Source: Propionibacteriaceae bacterium
Lineage (GTDB): Bacteria > Actinomycetota > Actinomycetes > Propionibacteriales > Propionibacteriaceae
Length of the DNA stretch: 36,681 nt
NCBI GenBank assembly: GCA_030532575.1
Contig: JAUNKV010000029.1
Span: forward strand, 1 to 36,681
Reading direction: 5' to 3'
In this document: piece after piece, positions 27,399-35,398 of the stretch
Layout of the letters: the number at the start of each line of letters is the position of its first letter
Position numbering within the stretch: position 1 is the stretch's first letter
Translations under genes and position numbers: made by a program
Notes under the pieces: generated by a model
Told to the model about the DNA's origin: nothing
The model's input: the letters and a program-made list of their open reading frames with translations, nothing else
Databases searched by the model: none

Positions 27399-27471
27399 GC
27401 ACGAATCGCTGGGGAAAGTCGTTGGCGCGTCGTCATGTGACGGCGAACCGTCGGTTGTCGGCGGTTCCTGC
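27399..27471 (+). repeat. 73-bp palindromic element, copy 1
   Basis: It begins GCACGAATCGCTGGGGAAAG and ends GTCGGCGGTTCCTGC. The ends are an 11-bp inverted repeat (GCACGAATCGC/GCGGTTCCTGC), here with a mismatch near the tip and one wobble. The interior differs from copy 2 mainly in the hairpin (GTCGTCATGTGAC in place of GTCGCCAGGCGAC). Confidence 0.85.
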
Positions 27472-27479
27472 TCGAAGAG

Positions 27480-27580
27480 GGCGAGCGGGGGACGGGTTCC
27501 TGCGGAGGGTCGCGGGGTCTCGAGCCGGGATTCCCTCGCTTCACATCGGGATTCCCGGCTCGACCAGCGGAGAAAGAGTC
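27480..27580 (+). repeat. Right-half dispersed repeat between 73-bp copies 1 and 2
   Basis: It reads GGGGTCTCGAGCCGGGATTC, then GGGATTCCCGGCTCGACCAG and CGGAG. It corresponds to the right hairpin of the array-spacer repeat. Its presence accounts for copies 1 and 2 being 158 bp apart, while copies 2, 3 and 4 are each 26 bp apart. Confidence 0.75.
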
Positions 27581-27629
27581 CCGGTGTGACCGGCGGAGTG
27601 AAGGCGCCCCTGGCCCCGATCCCTCGTGT

Positions 27630-27702
27630 GCACGAATCGCTGGGGAAAGTCGTTGGCGCGTCGCCAGGCGACGGTGAACCGTCGGTTGTCGGCGGTTCCT
27701 GC
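27630..27702 (+). repeat. 73-bp palindromic element, copy 2
   Basis: Same length and ends as copy 1. The interior has the stem-loop GTCGTTGGCG-CGT-CGCCAGGCGAC (one bulge) and the overlapping alternative GACGG-TGAA-CCGTC. It is separated from copy 3 by a 26-bp G/T-rich spacer. Confidence 0.88.
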
Positions 27703-27728
27703 CGGGGGTGGTGTGGGAGGTGGGGTGT

Positions 27729-27801
27729 GCACGAATCGCTGGGGAAAGTCGTTGGCGCGTCACCAGGCGACGTCGAACCGTCTCCGCTCGGCGGTTCGTG
27801 C
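27729..27801 (+). repeat. 73-bp palindromic element, copy 3
   Basis: It starts exactly 99 bp after copy 2. The ends GCACGAATCGC/GCGGTTCGTGC pair over 11 positions with one G-T wobble. The second half is the most diverged of the series (CCGTCTCCGCTCGGCGG). It is followed by a 26-bp pyrimidine-rich spacer unrelated to the previous one. Confidence 0.88.
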
Positions 27802-27827
27802 CTTTCTTCCTGTCGGGTCTCCTTTGG

Positions 27828-27900
27828 GCACGAATCGCTGGGGAAAATCGTTGGCGCGTCGCCAGGCGACCGCGAACCGTCGGTTGTCGGCGGTTCGTGC
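27828..27900 (+). repeat. 73-bp palindromic element, copy 4
   Basis: It starts exactly 99 bp after copy 3. The ends pair as in copy 3. The GTCGTTGGCG stem has one change (ATCGTTGGCG). It is followed by TCGAAGAGGGCGAG, the same flank that follows copy 1, and then by a dispersed repeat. Confidence 0.88.
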
Positions 27901-27914
27901 TCGAAGAGGGCGAG

Positions 27915-28070
27915 TGGGGGTCGGGTCCTTGCCGAGGGTCGCGGGGTCTCGAGCTGGGATTCCCTCGCTGGCGCATCGGGACTCGCGGCTCGACCAGCGG
28001 AGGAAAGGCCCGGTTCGACCAGCGGAGAAAGAGTCCCGGCTCGACCGGTGGCGAGAAGCCAGTGTGGTCA
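27915..28070 (+). repeat. Dispersed repeat right half downstream of treZ
   Basis: It reads GGGGTCTCGAGCTGGGATTC, then GGGACTCGCGGCTCGACCAG and CGGAGG, followed by degenerate termini (GGTTCGACCAGCGGAG, CGGCTCGACCGGTGG). It ends about 14 bp from the treZ stop codon. No gene is seen in 27901-28083. Confidence 0.75.
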
Positions 28071-28083
28071 GCGGAGGGGGCGC

Positions 28084-29823
28084 TCAGCCCCAGATGACCG
28101 CGCCCGGGCCGCTCAGGGTGCTGCCCTCACCCATACGGGTCAACCTGCCCCAGATCAGCAGCGGCTCGGTTCCCAGCGGGAGATGGACCTCGCCCTCACT
28201 GCGGAAGGCCGCAATGGTGAACCGGCCCCGCCGCATCAGCACCGCATCCTCATCCACGACCTCCACGCTCACCGAACGCAACGAGCCGTCGCGCAGCTCC
28301 GGGTGCTCGCGACGAAGCGCCAACAATGCCCGATACCAGGCCAGCATCCGGGCGTGCGGGTCATGACCGACCTCATCCCAGCGCAGCACCGCCGATTTCC
28401 GCGTGGCAGCGTCCTGCGGGTCCGGCACCTCCGCGCTCCAGCCCATCCTCTCGAACTCACGCCGTCGCCCATCGGTCACCAGCGGCCCCAGCTCCGGCCC
28501 CAGATCGGAGAAGAACGGGAACGGCGTGGAGGCCGCCCACTCCTCACCCATGAAGATCAACGGCGTGAAGGCCGACAACAGGTACAGCGCCGCCGCAGCC
28601 GCCTGCAGATCGACCCCCATCCCGTCGCGCGACCCCACCAGGTGCGAGGTCCGATCCCCGACCGCCCGGTTGCCCACCTGGTCGTGATTCTGCAGACACA
28701 CCACGAAACTGTGGCCGTCGTACAACGGCGAATCGGGATCGACGGGGGCGCCCCAGTCCCGCTCCCGGAACGTCGACCATCCTCCCTCGTGCACGAACAC
28801 CCGGGTCAGGGCGTGCTCCAGCACCGTCGCAGACCCGAAATCCACGTAATACCCGCTGGTCTCCCCGGTGAAGAAGGAATGCAGCGCATGGTGCACGTCA
28901 TCGGCCCACTGCGCATCCATCCCCATCGCGCCCGGCACCGAACCGACGGGGGAGACCATCGACGGCTGGTTCTGATCCGACTCCGCGAACAGCGTGAACT
29001 CCCGGCCCGTCTCCTCCTCCCAGCCGCGCACCGCCCGGCTCAGCTCCGCCAGGTAGTGCAGCGACGAGTCGTCGCGCAGCTCGTGCACCGCATCCAACCG
29101 CAGGCCGTCGATGCGGAAATCCACCAGCCACTGCCGACACGCCCCCAGCAGGAAGTCCCGCACCTGGCGGGAACCCGGCTGATCCAGGTTCACCGCCTGA
29201 CCCCACGGCGTGTGGTGGGCGTCGGTGAAATACGGCCCGAACTGCGCCAGGTAGTTGCCCTCCGGCCCGAAATGGTTGTGCACCACATCCAGCACCACCC
29301 CCAGGCCCAGGCGGTGACACTCATCGACGAACCGCACCAGGGCCGCCGGGCCACCGTAGGCGTGGTGGACGGCGTACTGCCCCACCCCGTCGTAGCCCCA
29401 GCCCTGCACCCCGGGGAAGTCCGCCACCGGCATCAACTCCACCGCATCCACACCCAGCGCCACCAGATGGTCCAAACGCTCCGCCGCCGCATCCAGGGTG
29501 CCCTCCGGGGTGAAGGTGCCGATGTGCAGCTCGTAGAGCACCGCGCCACGCAGGTCACGGGAGAACTCCACCCGGTCGGTGAAGATCGCCGGATCGACGA
29601 CGACGCTCGCCTGGTGCGGGCCGTCGAACTGATCCAGGCTGCGCGGGTCGGGCAGCGGCATCCCGCCGTCGAGGCTGAACCGGTACCGGGTGCCGGGGGG
29701 CAACGGCTCGGCGCGCCACCAGCCGTCCCCGGTGGCGGTCATCGGCTGGCTGCCCTCGTCCAGCACCAGCTCCACCCGCGACGCCGCAGGCGCCCACACC
29801 GTCGGCACGCTGAGGTCACGCAT
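28084..29823 (-). CDS. treZ: Malto-oligosyltrehalose trehalohydrolase
   Basis: 579 residues from ATG 29823 (MRDLSVPTVWAP). This GH13 enzyme releases free trehalose from the maltooligosyl-trehalose made by TreY. The N-terminal beta-sandwich is at 1-85 and the catalytic barrel follows from about 95. GH13 motifs are VVLDVVHNH at 176-184, GLRLDAVHE at 240-248 (nucleophile D244), FAESDQ at 279-284 (acid E281) and CLQNHDQVGNR at 376-386. The start overlaps the treY stop by 8 nt (GATGCGTGA), so translation is probably coupled. The substrate would be glycogen-derived maltodextrin in the cytosol. No debranching enzyme treX/glgX is present in the window. Confidence 0.95.
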   Translation of the reverse strand: MRDLSVPTVWAPAASRVELVLDEGSQPMTATGDGWWRAEPLPPGTRYRFSLDGGMPLPDPRSLDQFDGPHQASVVVDPAIFTDRVEFSRDLRGAVLYELHIGTFTPEGTLDAAAERLDHLVALGVDAVELMPVADFPGVQGWGYDGVGQYAVHHAYGGPAALVRFVDECHRLGLGVVLDVVHNHFGPEGNYLAQFGPYFTDAHHTPWGQAVNLDQPGSRQVRDFLLGACRQWLVDFRIDGLRLDAVHELRDDSSLHYLAELSRAVRGWEEETGREFTLFAESDQNQPSMVSPVGSVPGAMGMDAQWADDVHHALHSFFTGETSGYYVDFGSATVLEHALTRVFVHEGGWSTFRERDWGAPVDPDSPLYDGHSFVVCLQNHDQVGNRAVGDRTSHLVGSRDGMGVDLQAAAAALYLLSAFTPLIFMGEEWAASTPFPFFSDLGPELGPLVTDGRRREFERMGWSAEVPDPQDAATRKSAVLRWDEVGHDPHARMLAWYRALLALRREHPELRDGSLRSVSVEVVDEDAVLMRRGRFTIAAFRSEGEVHLPLGTEPLLIWGRLTRMGEGSTLSGPGAVIWG

Positions 29824-32362
29824 CGTGATCCACCTGGTGCACCAGCAGCGCGACGGGCAGATCGGCCAGGATGTGGGCCAGCGGTGTTGCCCCACCCGGG
29901 TACTCGCGCCCCGTCAGGACGTCACGGAACCTGAGATTCGGCAGCACCAGCTCACTCTCACCCCAGCCGTGCTCGCCCAGGCCCGAGTGGGCGCGGGTGG
30001 CGACCGTGATCGCCACCGGGGTCTCCGAGTCCTTGTAGCCGCGCTCGAAGACCACCGCGTGGCCGGTGTTCAACGACACCGAACGGTAGTCGGCATCGGG
30101 ACCACGGAACGCCTCCGGGTGGTCGCGGCGCAGCAGCAGCGCCCGCGAGGTGACCAGCAGCTTCTCCGCATCCAGGTCCGGCGGCGGGGAGGTCTGCAGC
30201 GCCGTCAGCATCCCGGAGCGGCGGAAGAAGTCGACGGCGCGACGGTTGTCCGGGTCCACCAGCGACAGGTCCACCACCTCGCAGCCCTGGTACAGGTCCG
30301 GTACCCCCGGCATGGTCAGCTGGATCAGCTTCTGTCCCAGGATGTTCGCCCGTACCGACTGGTAGGTGAGTGCCACGAAGGCGTCGAGCAGCTCGGCGAC
30401 CTGCGGCAGGGCCAGGCAGGTGCGGGCGAAGTCCAGCACCGCGGTCTCGTAGGAACGCACCGGGGCCGTCCACGTGGTGTGCAGCTTCGCCTCCCGCATG
30501 GCCTTCTCCAGGTAGCGGGTCAGCCGGTCGGCGTCGATGGGGGCCGACCCGGCTGCGGTGCCCGGCAGGCTCCACGTGGCGAACAGGGTCTGCCACAGCA
30601 GAATCTCCGTTGCGCCGTCGAGCTGCGCCGGGCGGATGTCACCGGTGGTGGCGTGCAGGTCGGCGACGCACTGCACCCACTCGCGCGGGTACTCGGTCAG
30701 GGCCGCCAACCGGGCCCGGACGTCCTCGGAGCGTTTCGTGTCGTGCGTCGAGAGCGTGGTCATCGTCGTCGGCCAGGAGGTCTCCAGGAACCGGCTGAAG
30801 GTGTGGAAGTCGTCGTTGCTGATGCCGACGATGGTCGGGTCGCAGCCCACCTCGTTGACCCCGACGAACCGGTTCCAGCGGTAGAAGGCGGTGTCCTCCT
30901 TCGACTTGGCCATCACCGGCCCACAGGTCTGCGCGAAGCGAACCATGAACTCGGCCCTGAGATCGGCCAGGCTGTGGACGCGGCCCGGCAGCTGGTTGAG
31001 AATCTTCGACGGCGGCGGCAGTGTGACGGCGCTGCCCAGCTCTGTGTCCCCGGTCTCGCCGAGGGCCAGCGCGACCACCAGGTCCAGCGCCTCCAGCTCG
31101 TCGGGCTGCAGCGAGTATCGCGCCCGGTCTGCGGCCTCCAGGATCACCTCGCGCTCGGCATGAGGGTTCTCGCGGCCCGGCTCCACGTAGGCGCGGTAGC
31201 GGCTGAAGTGGATGAGCAGGCCCCGGATGGCGTGGGTGAGCTGACGGCGGGTGTGGTCGCGCAGCCGGATGTCGGAGTCGCAGATCGCCACCGCGATGTT
31301 GACCAGCCGGTTGATCTCGGTGAACAGGGAGTCCTTGACCACGGTGCGCTTCGCCTGCAGCGTGACGGTGGTGAAGCCGTCGCCGGAGCCGGAGATCTGC
31401 TCCCACAGGTCGGTCAGGCGCGGGGTGGACCCGGCGACGTGGAACAGCCCGCCGACCCGCAGCAGCGCGTCGTAGCCGGTGGTCCCGGCGCACTCGAAGT
31501 CGCCCGGCAGGGACTCGTCGGGCTCCAGGATTTTCTCCGCCACCACCCAGCAGCCGCCGGTGGCCTGCTGCAGGTCGGCCAGGTACTGGCGGGGGTTGGC
31601 CAGGCCGTCGATGTGGTCGATGCGGAAGCCCTCGATCAGGCCGTCGCGGAACAGCTCCAGCAGCTTGGCGTGGGTGGCGTCGAAGATGGCGCGGTCCTCG
31701 ACGCGGATGGCGGCCAGGGTGTCCACGTCGAAGAAACGACGGTAGTTCAGCTCCTCGCTGCCGATCCGCCAGTACGCCAGGCGGTACCACTGGTTCTCCA
31801 GCAGCTCCTCCAACTCCATCTCCTCGGTGCCGGGTTTCACCGGGAAGACGTGGTCGTGGTAGGTGACCACCTGCTGGGCCTCGCCGTCGATCTCGGCGGT
31901 GGTGACGTCGATGTGCTCCAGTTCCTTGCCGATCCGATCCCCCAGCACGGGCATGAGGATGGCCTGGGAGGAGGTCATGTCCAGGTCGAACCAGTTGGCG
32001 AACTCCGATTCGGGGCCGCGGCGCAGCACGTCCCACAGGGGCCGGTTGTGCCAGATGGGGGTGGGCACGGCCATGTGGTTGGGCACCACGTCGACGACGA
32101 TCCCGATGCCCTGCTCCCGGGCGGCCTCGGCCAGGCGGCGGAACCCCTCCTCGCCGCCGAGCTCCTGCGAGATGCGGGTGTGATCCACGACGTCGTAGCC
32201 GTGGGTGGAGCCGGGGGCAGCCTGCAGGATGGGCGAGCAGAACAGGTGGGTGACGCCCAGGTCACCCAGGTAGGGCAGCTGCACCACGGCGTCGCTGAAC
32301 GTGAAGTCGGCCGTCAGCTGCAGCCGGTACGTCGAGTTCGGGATGTTCCTCACAGTGTCCAC
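29816..32362 (-). CDS. treY: Malto-oligosyltrehalose synthase
   Basis: About 848 residues from GTG 32362 (VDTVRNIPNSTYRLQL). GTG 32371 and an upstream ATG at 32419 are alternatives, and none has a strong ribosome site. The enzyme converts the reducing-end alpha-1,4 bond of maltodextrin to alpha-1,1, the first step of TreY/TreZ trehalose synthesis. GH13_26-type motifs are STYRLQL near the start, VVDVVPNHMA near residue 90 and GFRIDHIDGLANP near 250. They continue with VAEKIL near 275 and STHDTKRSEDVRAR near 540. The length is normal for the family. Trehalose is a common compatible solute and envelope-sugar precursor in actinobacteria. The gene is divergent from the hydrolase at 32490. Confidence 0.94.
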   Translation of the reverse strand: MDTVRNIPNSTYRLQLTADFTFSDAVVQLPYLGDLGVTHLFCSPILQAAPGSTHGYDVVDHTRISQELGGEEGFRRLAEAAREQGIGIVVDVVPNHMAVPTPIWHNRPLWDVLRRGPESEFANWFDLDMTSSQAILMPVLGDRIGKELEHIDVTTAEIDGEAQQVVTYHDHVFPVKPGTEEMELEELLENQWYRLAYWRIGSEELNYRRFFDVDTLAAIRVEDRAIFDATHAKLLELFRDGLIEGFRIDHIDGLANPRQYLADLQQATGGCWVVAEKILEPDESLPGDFECAGTTGYDALLRVGGLFHVAGSTPRLTDLWEQISGSGDGFTTVTLQAKRTVVKDSLFTEINRLVNIAVAICDSDIRLRDHTRRQLTHAIRGLLIHFSRYRAYVEPGRENPHAEREVILEAADRARYSLQPDELEALDLVVALALGETGDTELGSAVTLPPPSKILNQLPGRVHSLADLRAEFMVRFAQTCGPVMAKSKEDTAFYRWNRFVGVNEVGCDPTIVGISNDDFHTFSRFLETSWPTTMTTLSTHDTKRSEDVRARLAALTEYPREWVQCVADLHATTGDIRPAQLDGATEILLWQTLFATWSLPGTAAGSAPIDADRLTRYLEKAMREAKLHTTWTAPVRSYETAVLDFARTCLALPQVAELLDAFVALTYQSVRANILGQKLIQLTMPGVPDLYQGCEVVDLSLVDPDNRRAVDFFRRSGMLTALQTSPPPDLDAEKLLVTSRALLLRRDHPEAFRGPDADYRSVSLNTGHAVVFERGYKDSETPVAITVATRAHSGLGEHGWGESELVLPNLRFRDVLTGREYPGGATPLAHILADLPVALLVHQVDHDA

Positions 32363-32453
32363 GCTCTTCACTCTATGCGGGTGGGGTGACAAAAATCTCG
32401 CGACGGTGTTTTCTGCCATTCTTCGGGCGGGGGAGGCCCGTTGGGGTCGAAGA

Positions 32454-32482
32454 GTGGCAGGAAATACCGGGGTGGCTACAGT
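32454..32482 (+). promoter_or_regulatory. Candidate leaderless promoter of the hydrolase gene
   Basis: GTGGCA (32454-32459), a 17-bp spacer and TACAGT (32477-32482) resemble a sigma-70 type promoter. ATG 32490 lies 7 nt after the -10 and there is no ribosome site between them, which points to a leaderless transcript. Confidence 0.5.
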
Positions 32483-32489
32483 GGCCGTC

Positions 32490-33402
32490 ATGAGCGACAA
32501 CCCGTACGTGGCCTTCCTACCCGAGGTGCGACGGGCGGCGGCGAGTGCGCCACCGGAGGAGAGCTGGTGGTCGTGGGAGGGGCATCGGGTCCACATCGCG
32601 CGGGCCAGGCGGCCGGAGTCGCCGTTGCGGCTGTTGCTCATCCACGGGGCCGGTGGTCACAGCGGGGCGTTGTGGCCGCTCGCGGCGCTGCTCGCGGATC
32701 GGGGACTCGAGGCGGCCGCCGTCGATCTGCCGCTGTACGGGCGCACGATCAGTCCGCGCCCGGAGCAGGTCCGCTACGACCACTGGGTGCAGCTGCTGTG
32801 TGATCTGGTGGCAGCGGAGCACGACGGCCGACCGCTCGTCGTGCTCGGGGCCAGCATCGGGGGTCTGCTGGGGCTGGAGGTCGCGGCCCGAACCAGCGGG
32901 GTGGCCGCTGTCGTCGCGACCTGCCTCATCGACCCGGCGAGCCTTCGCACCCAGGCCCATCTCACCCGGTTCGGGCCGCTCGGGGTGTTGGCTGGGCCGC
33001 TGTCACTGCTGGCCAGGGGGAGGTTGGCTGCGACGATGGTGCCGATGCGATGGATGGCTGCCCTCGGGCGGATGAGCCGTGACACCAAGCTGAGCAGGCT
33101 GTGCGCCGTCGATCCGCTGGGTGGGGGGAGCGCGGGTCCCGCTCGGCTTCCTGGCTTCCTGGCTGCGGTTCCGGCACACCCCGCCGAGCCGGATCACCGC
33201 CCCGGTGGCGCTGCTCCACCCAGCCGAGGACGCCTGGACCCCGGTGGAGCTCAGCGTGCGGACGCTACGTCAGCTGGCAGGCCCCAGCCGCGTGGTGATG
33301 CTGCGCGGCTGCGGTCACTTCCCCGTCGAGGAGCCGGGGCTGGGTGACCTCATCGACGAGACGGTGCAGGTCGCGCTGCAGCTGTCCAGGGGTGAGTGCT
33401 GA
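32490..33402 (+). pseudogene. Alpha/beta hydrolase with a frameshift in a G run
   Basis: From ATG 32490 (MSDNPYVAFL) the first frame gives the alpha/beta-hydrolase core: LLIHGAGGHSG (oxyanion region) and LGASIGGLLG (nucleophile Ser). It runs to LCAVDPLGG near 33120. There the natural frame is lost, and the rest of the fold continues in the +1 frame to 33402: PVALLHPAEDAWTP (likely acid) and MLRGCGHFPVEEP (catalytic His). Removing one G from the six-G run at about 33122-33127 joins the frames into an intact enzyme of about 300 residues. The first frame would otherwise run to 33347 as Pro/Arg-rich nonsense. A sequencing error, phase variation or a true pseudogene are all possible. The substrate is unknown. 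Confidence 0.75.
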
Positions 33403-33517
33403 GGGGTGGCGTCGGGTCGGGGAAACCGGGCTGAGACGGCAGTGGTCCTCGACGGATCGGTGAGCCCCACTTTGGAGGCGAAAGGCGTTGTCACAGCATT
33501 TTTGCTGGGAACTTTTC

Positions 33518-33583
33518 GTAGTTTCGCTGAAGGAAAACGGTAGTTTCGCTGAAGGCTTTTCGTAGTTTCGCTGGACCTTGGGG
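33518..33583 (+). repeat. Three 22-bp tandem direct repeats
   Basis: The core GTAGTTTCGCTG begins at 33518, 33540 and 33562, an exact 22-bp period. The first two copies continue with AAGG, while the third diverges (GACC). The linkers alternate AAAACG and CTTTTC, and another CTTTTC-type run precedes the first copy, so the linker arms are partly complementary. The arrangement resembles iterons, but there is no rep gene. Confidence 0.8.
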
Positions 33584-33609
33584 CGGGCGGTGGGCCGCAA
33601 AACTCATGA

Positions 33610-33682
33610 GCACGAATCGCGGAGAGGGGACGGTTCGGCGTCGGGTGGCCACGCGCCAGCGTTTTTCATCGGCGGTTCGTGC
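33610..33682 (-). repeat. 73-bp palindromic element, copy 5, inverted
   Basis: It is exactly 73 bp from GCACGAATCGC to GCGGTTCGTGC. Its interior matches the copies at 27.4-27.9 kb when read on the minus strand (CGCTGGCGCGTGGCC and CGACGCCGAACCGTC). It is more diverged than the other four. Confidence 0.78.
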
Positions 33683-33733
33683 TCGGGTGTGGTCGGTGGG
33701 GAGGGGCGGTTCGGCGCAAGCGTTCGCTGGGGC

Positions 33734-35197
33734 TCAGGCGTTGTCCTGCCACCACCGGAGCAGCAGCTGCCGGGCCTCGTCCTCAGGGACCGGGCCGTGT
33801 TCGGTGCGGTGCTCCAGCAGGAACTTGTAGGCCTTGCCGACCTGCGGGCCCGGGCCGATGCCCAGCACCTCCATGATCTGGGCGCCGTCGAGGTGCGGAC
33901 GCAGGGCCTTCAGCTCCTCCTCGGCCGCCAGCTCGTCGATCCGCCACTCCAGCTCCTCGTAGGCGCGCCGGAGCCGGGTGGCCTTGTTGCGGTTGCGGGT
34001 GGTGCAGTCCGCGCGGGTCAGGATGTGCAGGCGCTCCAGCTCGTCCCCGGCGTCGCGCACGTAGCGACGCACCGCCGAATCGCTCCACGAGGCGTCGCCG
34101 TAGCCGTGGAAGCGCAGGTGCAGCTCGATCAGCTTCGTCACGGACTTCACCGTCGCGCTCGAGTACTTCAGCTCCTTCAGCCGCTTCTTCGCCAGCTTCG
34201 CCCCGACGACGTCGTGGTGGTGGAAGGTGACCTTGCCGCCCTCGAAGCGGCGGGTCGCGGGCTTGCCGATGTCGTGCAGCAGCGCCGCCAGGCGGTTGAC
34301 CAGGTCCGGCTGGTGACCCCTGGCCCTCTCCAACTCGATGGCCTGGTCCAGCACCGTCAGCGAGTGCTCGTAGACGTCCTTGTGACGCATGTGCTCGTCA
34401 CGCTCCAGCCGCAGCGCGGGCAGCTCCGGCAGGATGAAATCCGCGATCCCGGTGCGCACCAGCAGGTCCAGGCCCTCGCGGGGCGAATCGGTGAGCAGCA
34501 GCCCCGTCAGCTCCGCCTGGATGCGCTCGGCGGAGACGATGCGGATTCGATCCGCCATCTGCTTCATCGCCGCCACCACATCCGTGGCGACGCTGAACCC
34601 CAGCCGGGCCGAGAACCGGGCCGCCCGCATCATCCGCAGCGGGTCGTCGCTGAAGCTGACCTCGGGGGCGGCAGGGGTCCGCAGCACGCCGTCGGCCAGA
34701 TCGTCGAGACCGCCCCACGGGTCGACGAAGCGGCCCTGGATCACATCGACCGCCATCGCGTTGACGGTGAAGTCGCGGCGCACCAGGTCGTCGTCGATGT
34801 TGTCCCCGAAGGCGACGACGGGCTTGCGTGATTCCGGCTCGTAGGCGTCGGCGCGAAACGTGGTGACCTCGATCTGCCATTCGAGTTCGCCGTCCCGTTT
34901 CATGGCGCCGATGGTGCCGAACTCCTTGCCGATGTCCCAGGTGGTGGGGGTGAACTCGCGCAGGATGGCGTGGGTGGTCTCCGGGCGGGCGGAGGTGGTG
35001 AAGTCCAGGTCGTGGCCCAGTCCGCCCAGCAGTGCGTCGCGCACGGAGCCGCCGACGAGGTACAGCTCGTGCCCGGCGGTCTGGAAGTGGCGGCCGAGCT
35101 CGCCGATCACGCCGGAGGTGCGGAGCAGCTCGGCGACGGCGTTCTGCTGGGCTTGGGTCAGGTCAGGCACGAGAGGCAAGTCTACGGGGTCGGTCAC
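33734..35197 (-). CDS. cca: CCA tRNA nucleotidyltransferase
   Basis: 487 residues from GTG 35197; no strong ribosome site is seen, and a later GTG is possible. It adds or repairs the 3'-CCA of tRNAs using CTP and ATP. The class II nucleotidyltransferase head shows LVGGSVRDALLG at 47-58 and the metal-binding pair in HDLDFTT (D63, D65). RRDFTVNAMA follows at 140-149. An HD domain with HDIGKPATRRF lies near 310 and may give phosphohydrolase activity. Length and order match actinobacterial CCA enzymes (often annotated PcnA). The gene is divergent from the M23 peptidase across a 200-bp region with a strong inverted repeat. Confidence 0.94.
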   Translation of the reverse strand: MTDPVDLPLVPDLTQAQQNAVAELLRTSGVIGELGRHFQTAGHELYLVGGSVRDALLGGLGHDLDFTTSARPETTHAILREFTPTTWDIGKEFGTIGAMKRDGELEWQIEVTTFRADAYEPESRKPVVAFGDNIDDDLVRRDFTVNAMAVDVIQGRFVDPWGGLDDLADGVLRTPAAPEVSFSDDPLRMMRAARFSARLGFSVATDVVAAMKQMADRIRIVSAERIQAELTGLLLTDSPREGLDLLVRTGIADFILPELPALRLERDEHMRHKDVYEHSLTVLDQAIELERARGHQPDLVNRLAALLHDIGKPATRRFEGGKVTFHHHDVVGAKLAKKRLKELKYSSATVKSVTKLIELHLRFHGYGDASWSDSAVRRYVRDAGDELERLHILTRADCTTRNRNKATRLRRAYEELEWRIDELAAEEELKALRPHLDGAQIMEVLGIGPGPQVGKAYKFLLEHRTEHGPVPEDEARQLLLRWWQDNA

Positions 35198-35210
35198 CGG
35201 GAGGTGTGGT

Positions 35211-35251
35211 GCGAGGGGGTCGTGGTTTCCCTGTCACCTCGACCCCCTCGC
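35211..35251. promoter_or_regulatory. 12-bp perfect inverted repeat upstream of cca
   Basis: GCGAGGGGGTCG (35211-35222) and CGACCCCCTCGC (35240-35251) are perfect reverse complements across a 17-bp loop. The site is 14 bp upstream of the cca start, in the region shared with the divergent peptidase gene. It could be an operator or a 5'-leader hairpin. A second small inverted repeat, AACACT-AGGAA-AGTGTT, is at 35264-35280. Confidence 0.6.
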
Positions 35252-35398
35252 GAACCCAAGAATAACACTAGGAAAGTGTTGTGTAAATGCTTGGGGTGGT
35301 GCAACCCTCAAGTGCTGCGTGAAGGACTGGCCCCGAGGTCCCCTGGTGTGTTTTGATGATGTTGCCGACTTTTCGGCCAACACAAAAATGGGGAGGGT

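Larger units (their letters stand above)
33403..33733. other. Gene-free gap between the hydrolase and cca
   Basis: It holds a small hairpin (CAGCA-TTTT-TGCTG, 33494-33507), the 22-bp direct repeats at 33518-33583 and a solitary inverted 73-bp element at 33610-33682. Both flanking genes converge on this gap. No gene is supported. Confidence 0.6.

Noticed and set aside
27399-27900. CRISPR array
   Set aside because: The repeats are 73 bp and palindromic, drift in sequence, have only a few 26-bp spacers, and no cas gene is present.
27399-27900. tRNA or tRNA-like genes because of the 73-nt length
   Set aside because: The terminal stem is 11 bp, there is no recognisable anticodon or T-arm arrangement, and the copies do not fold as cloverleafs.
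27399-27900. Integron attC sites
   Set aside because: No GTTRRRY-type core sites at the ends, no cassette ORFs between units, and no integrase gene.
33130-33347. C-terminal part of the hydrolase first frame
   Set aside because: It becomes Pro/Arg/Gly-rich with no hydrolase motif, while the +1 frame carries the expected acid and histidine region.
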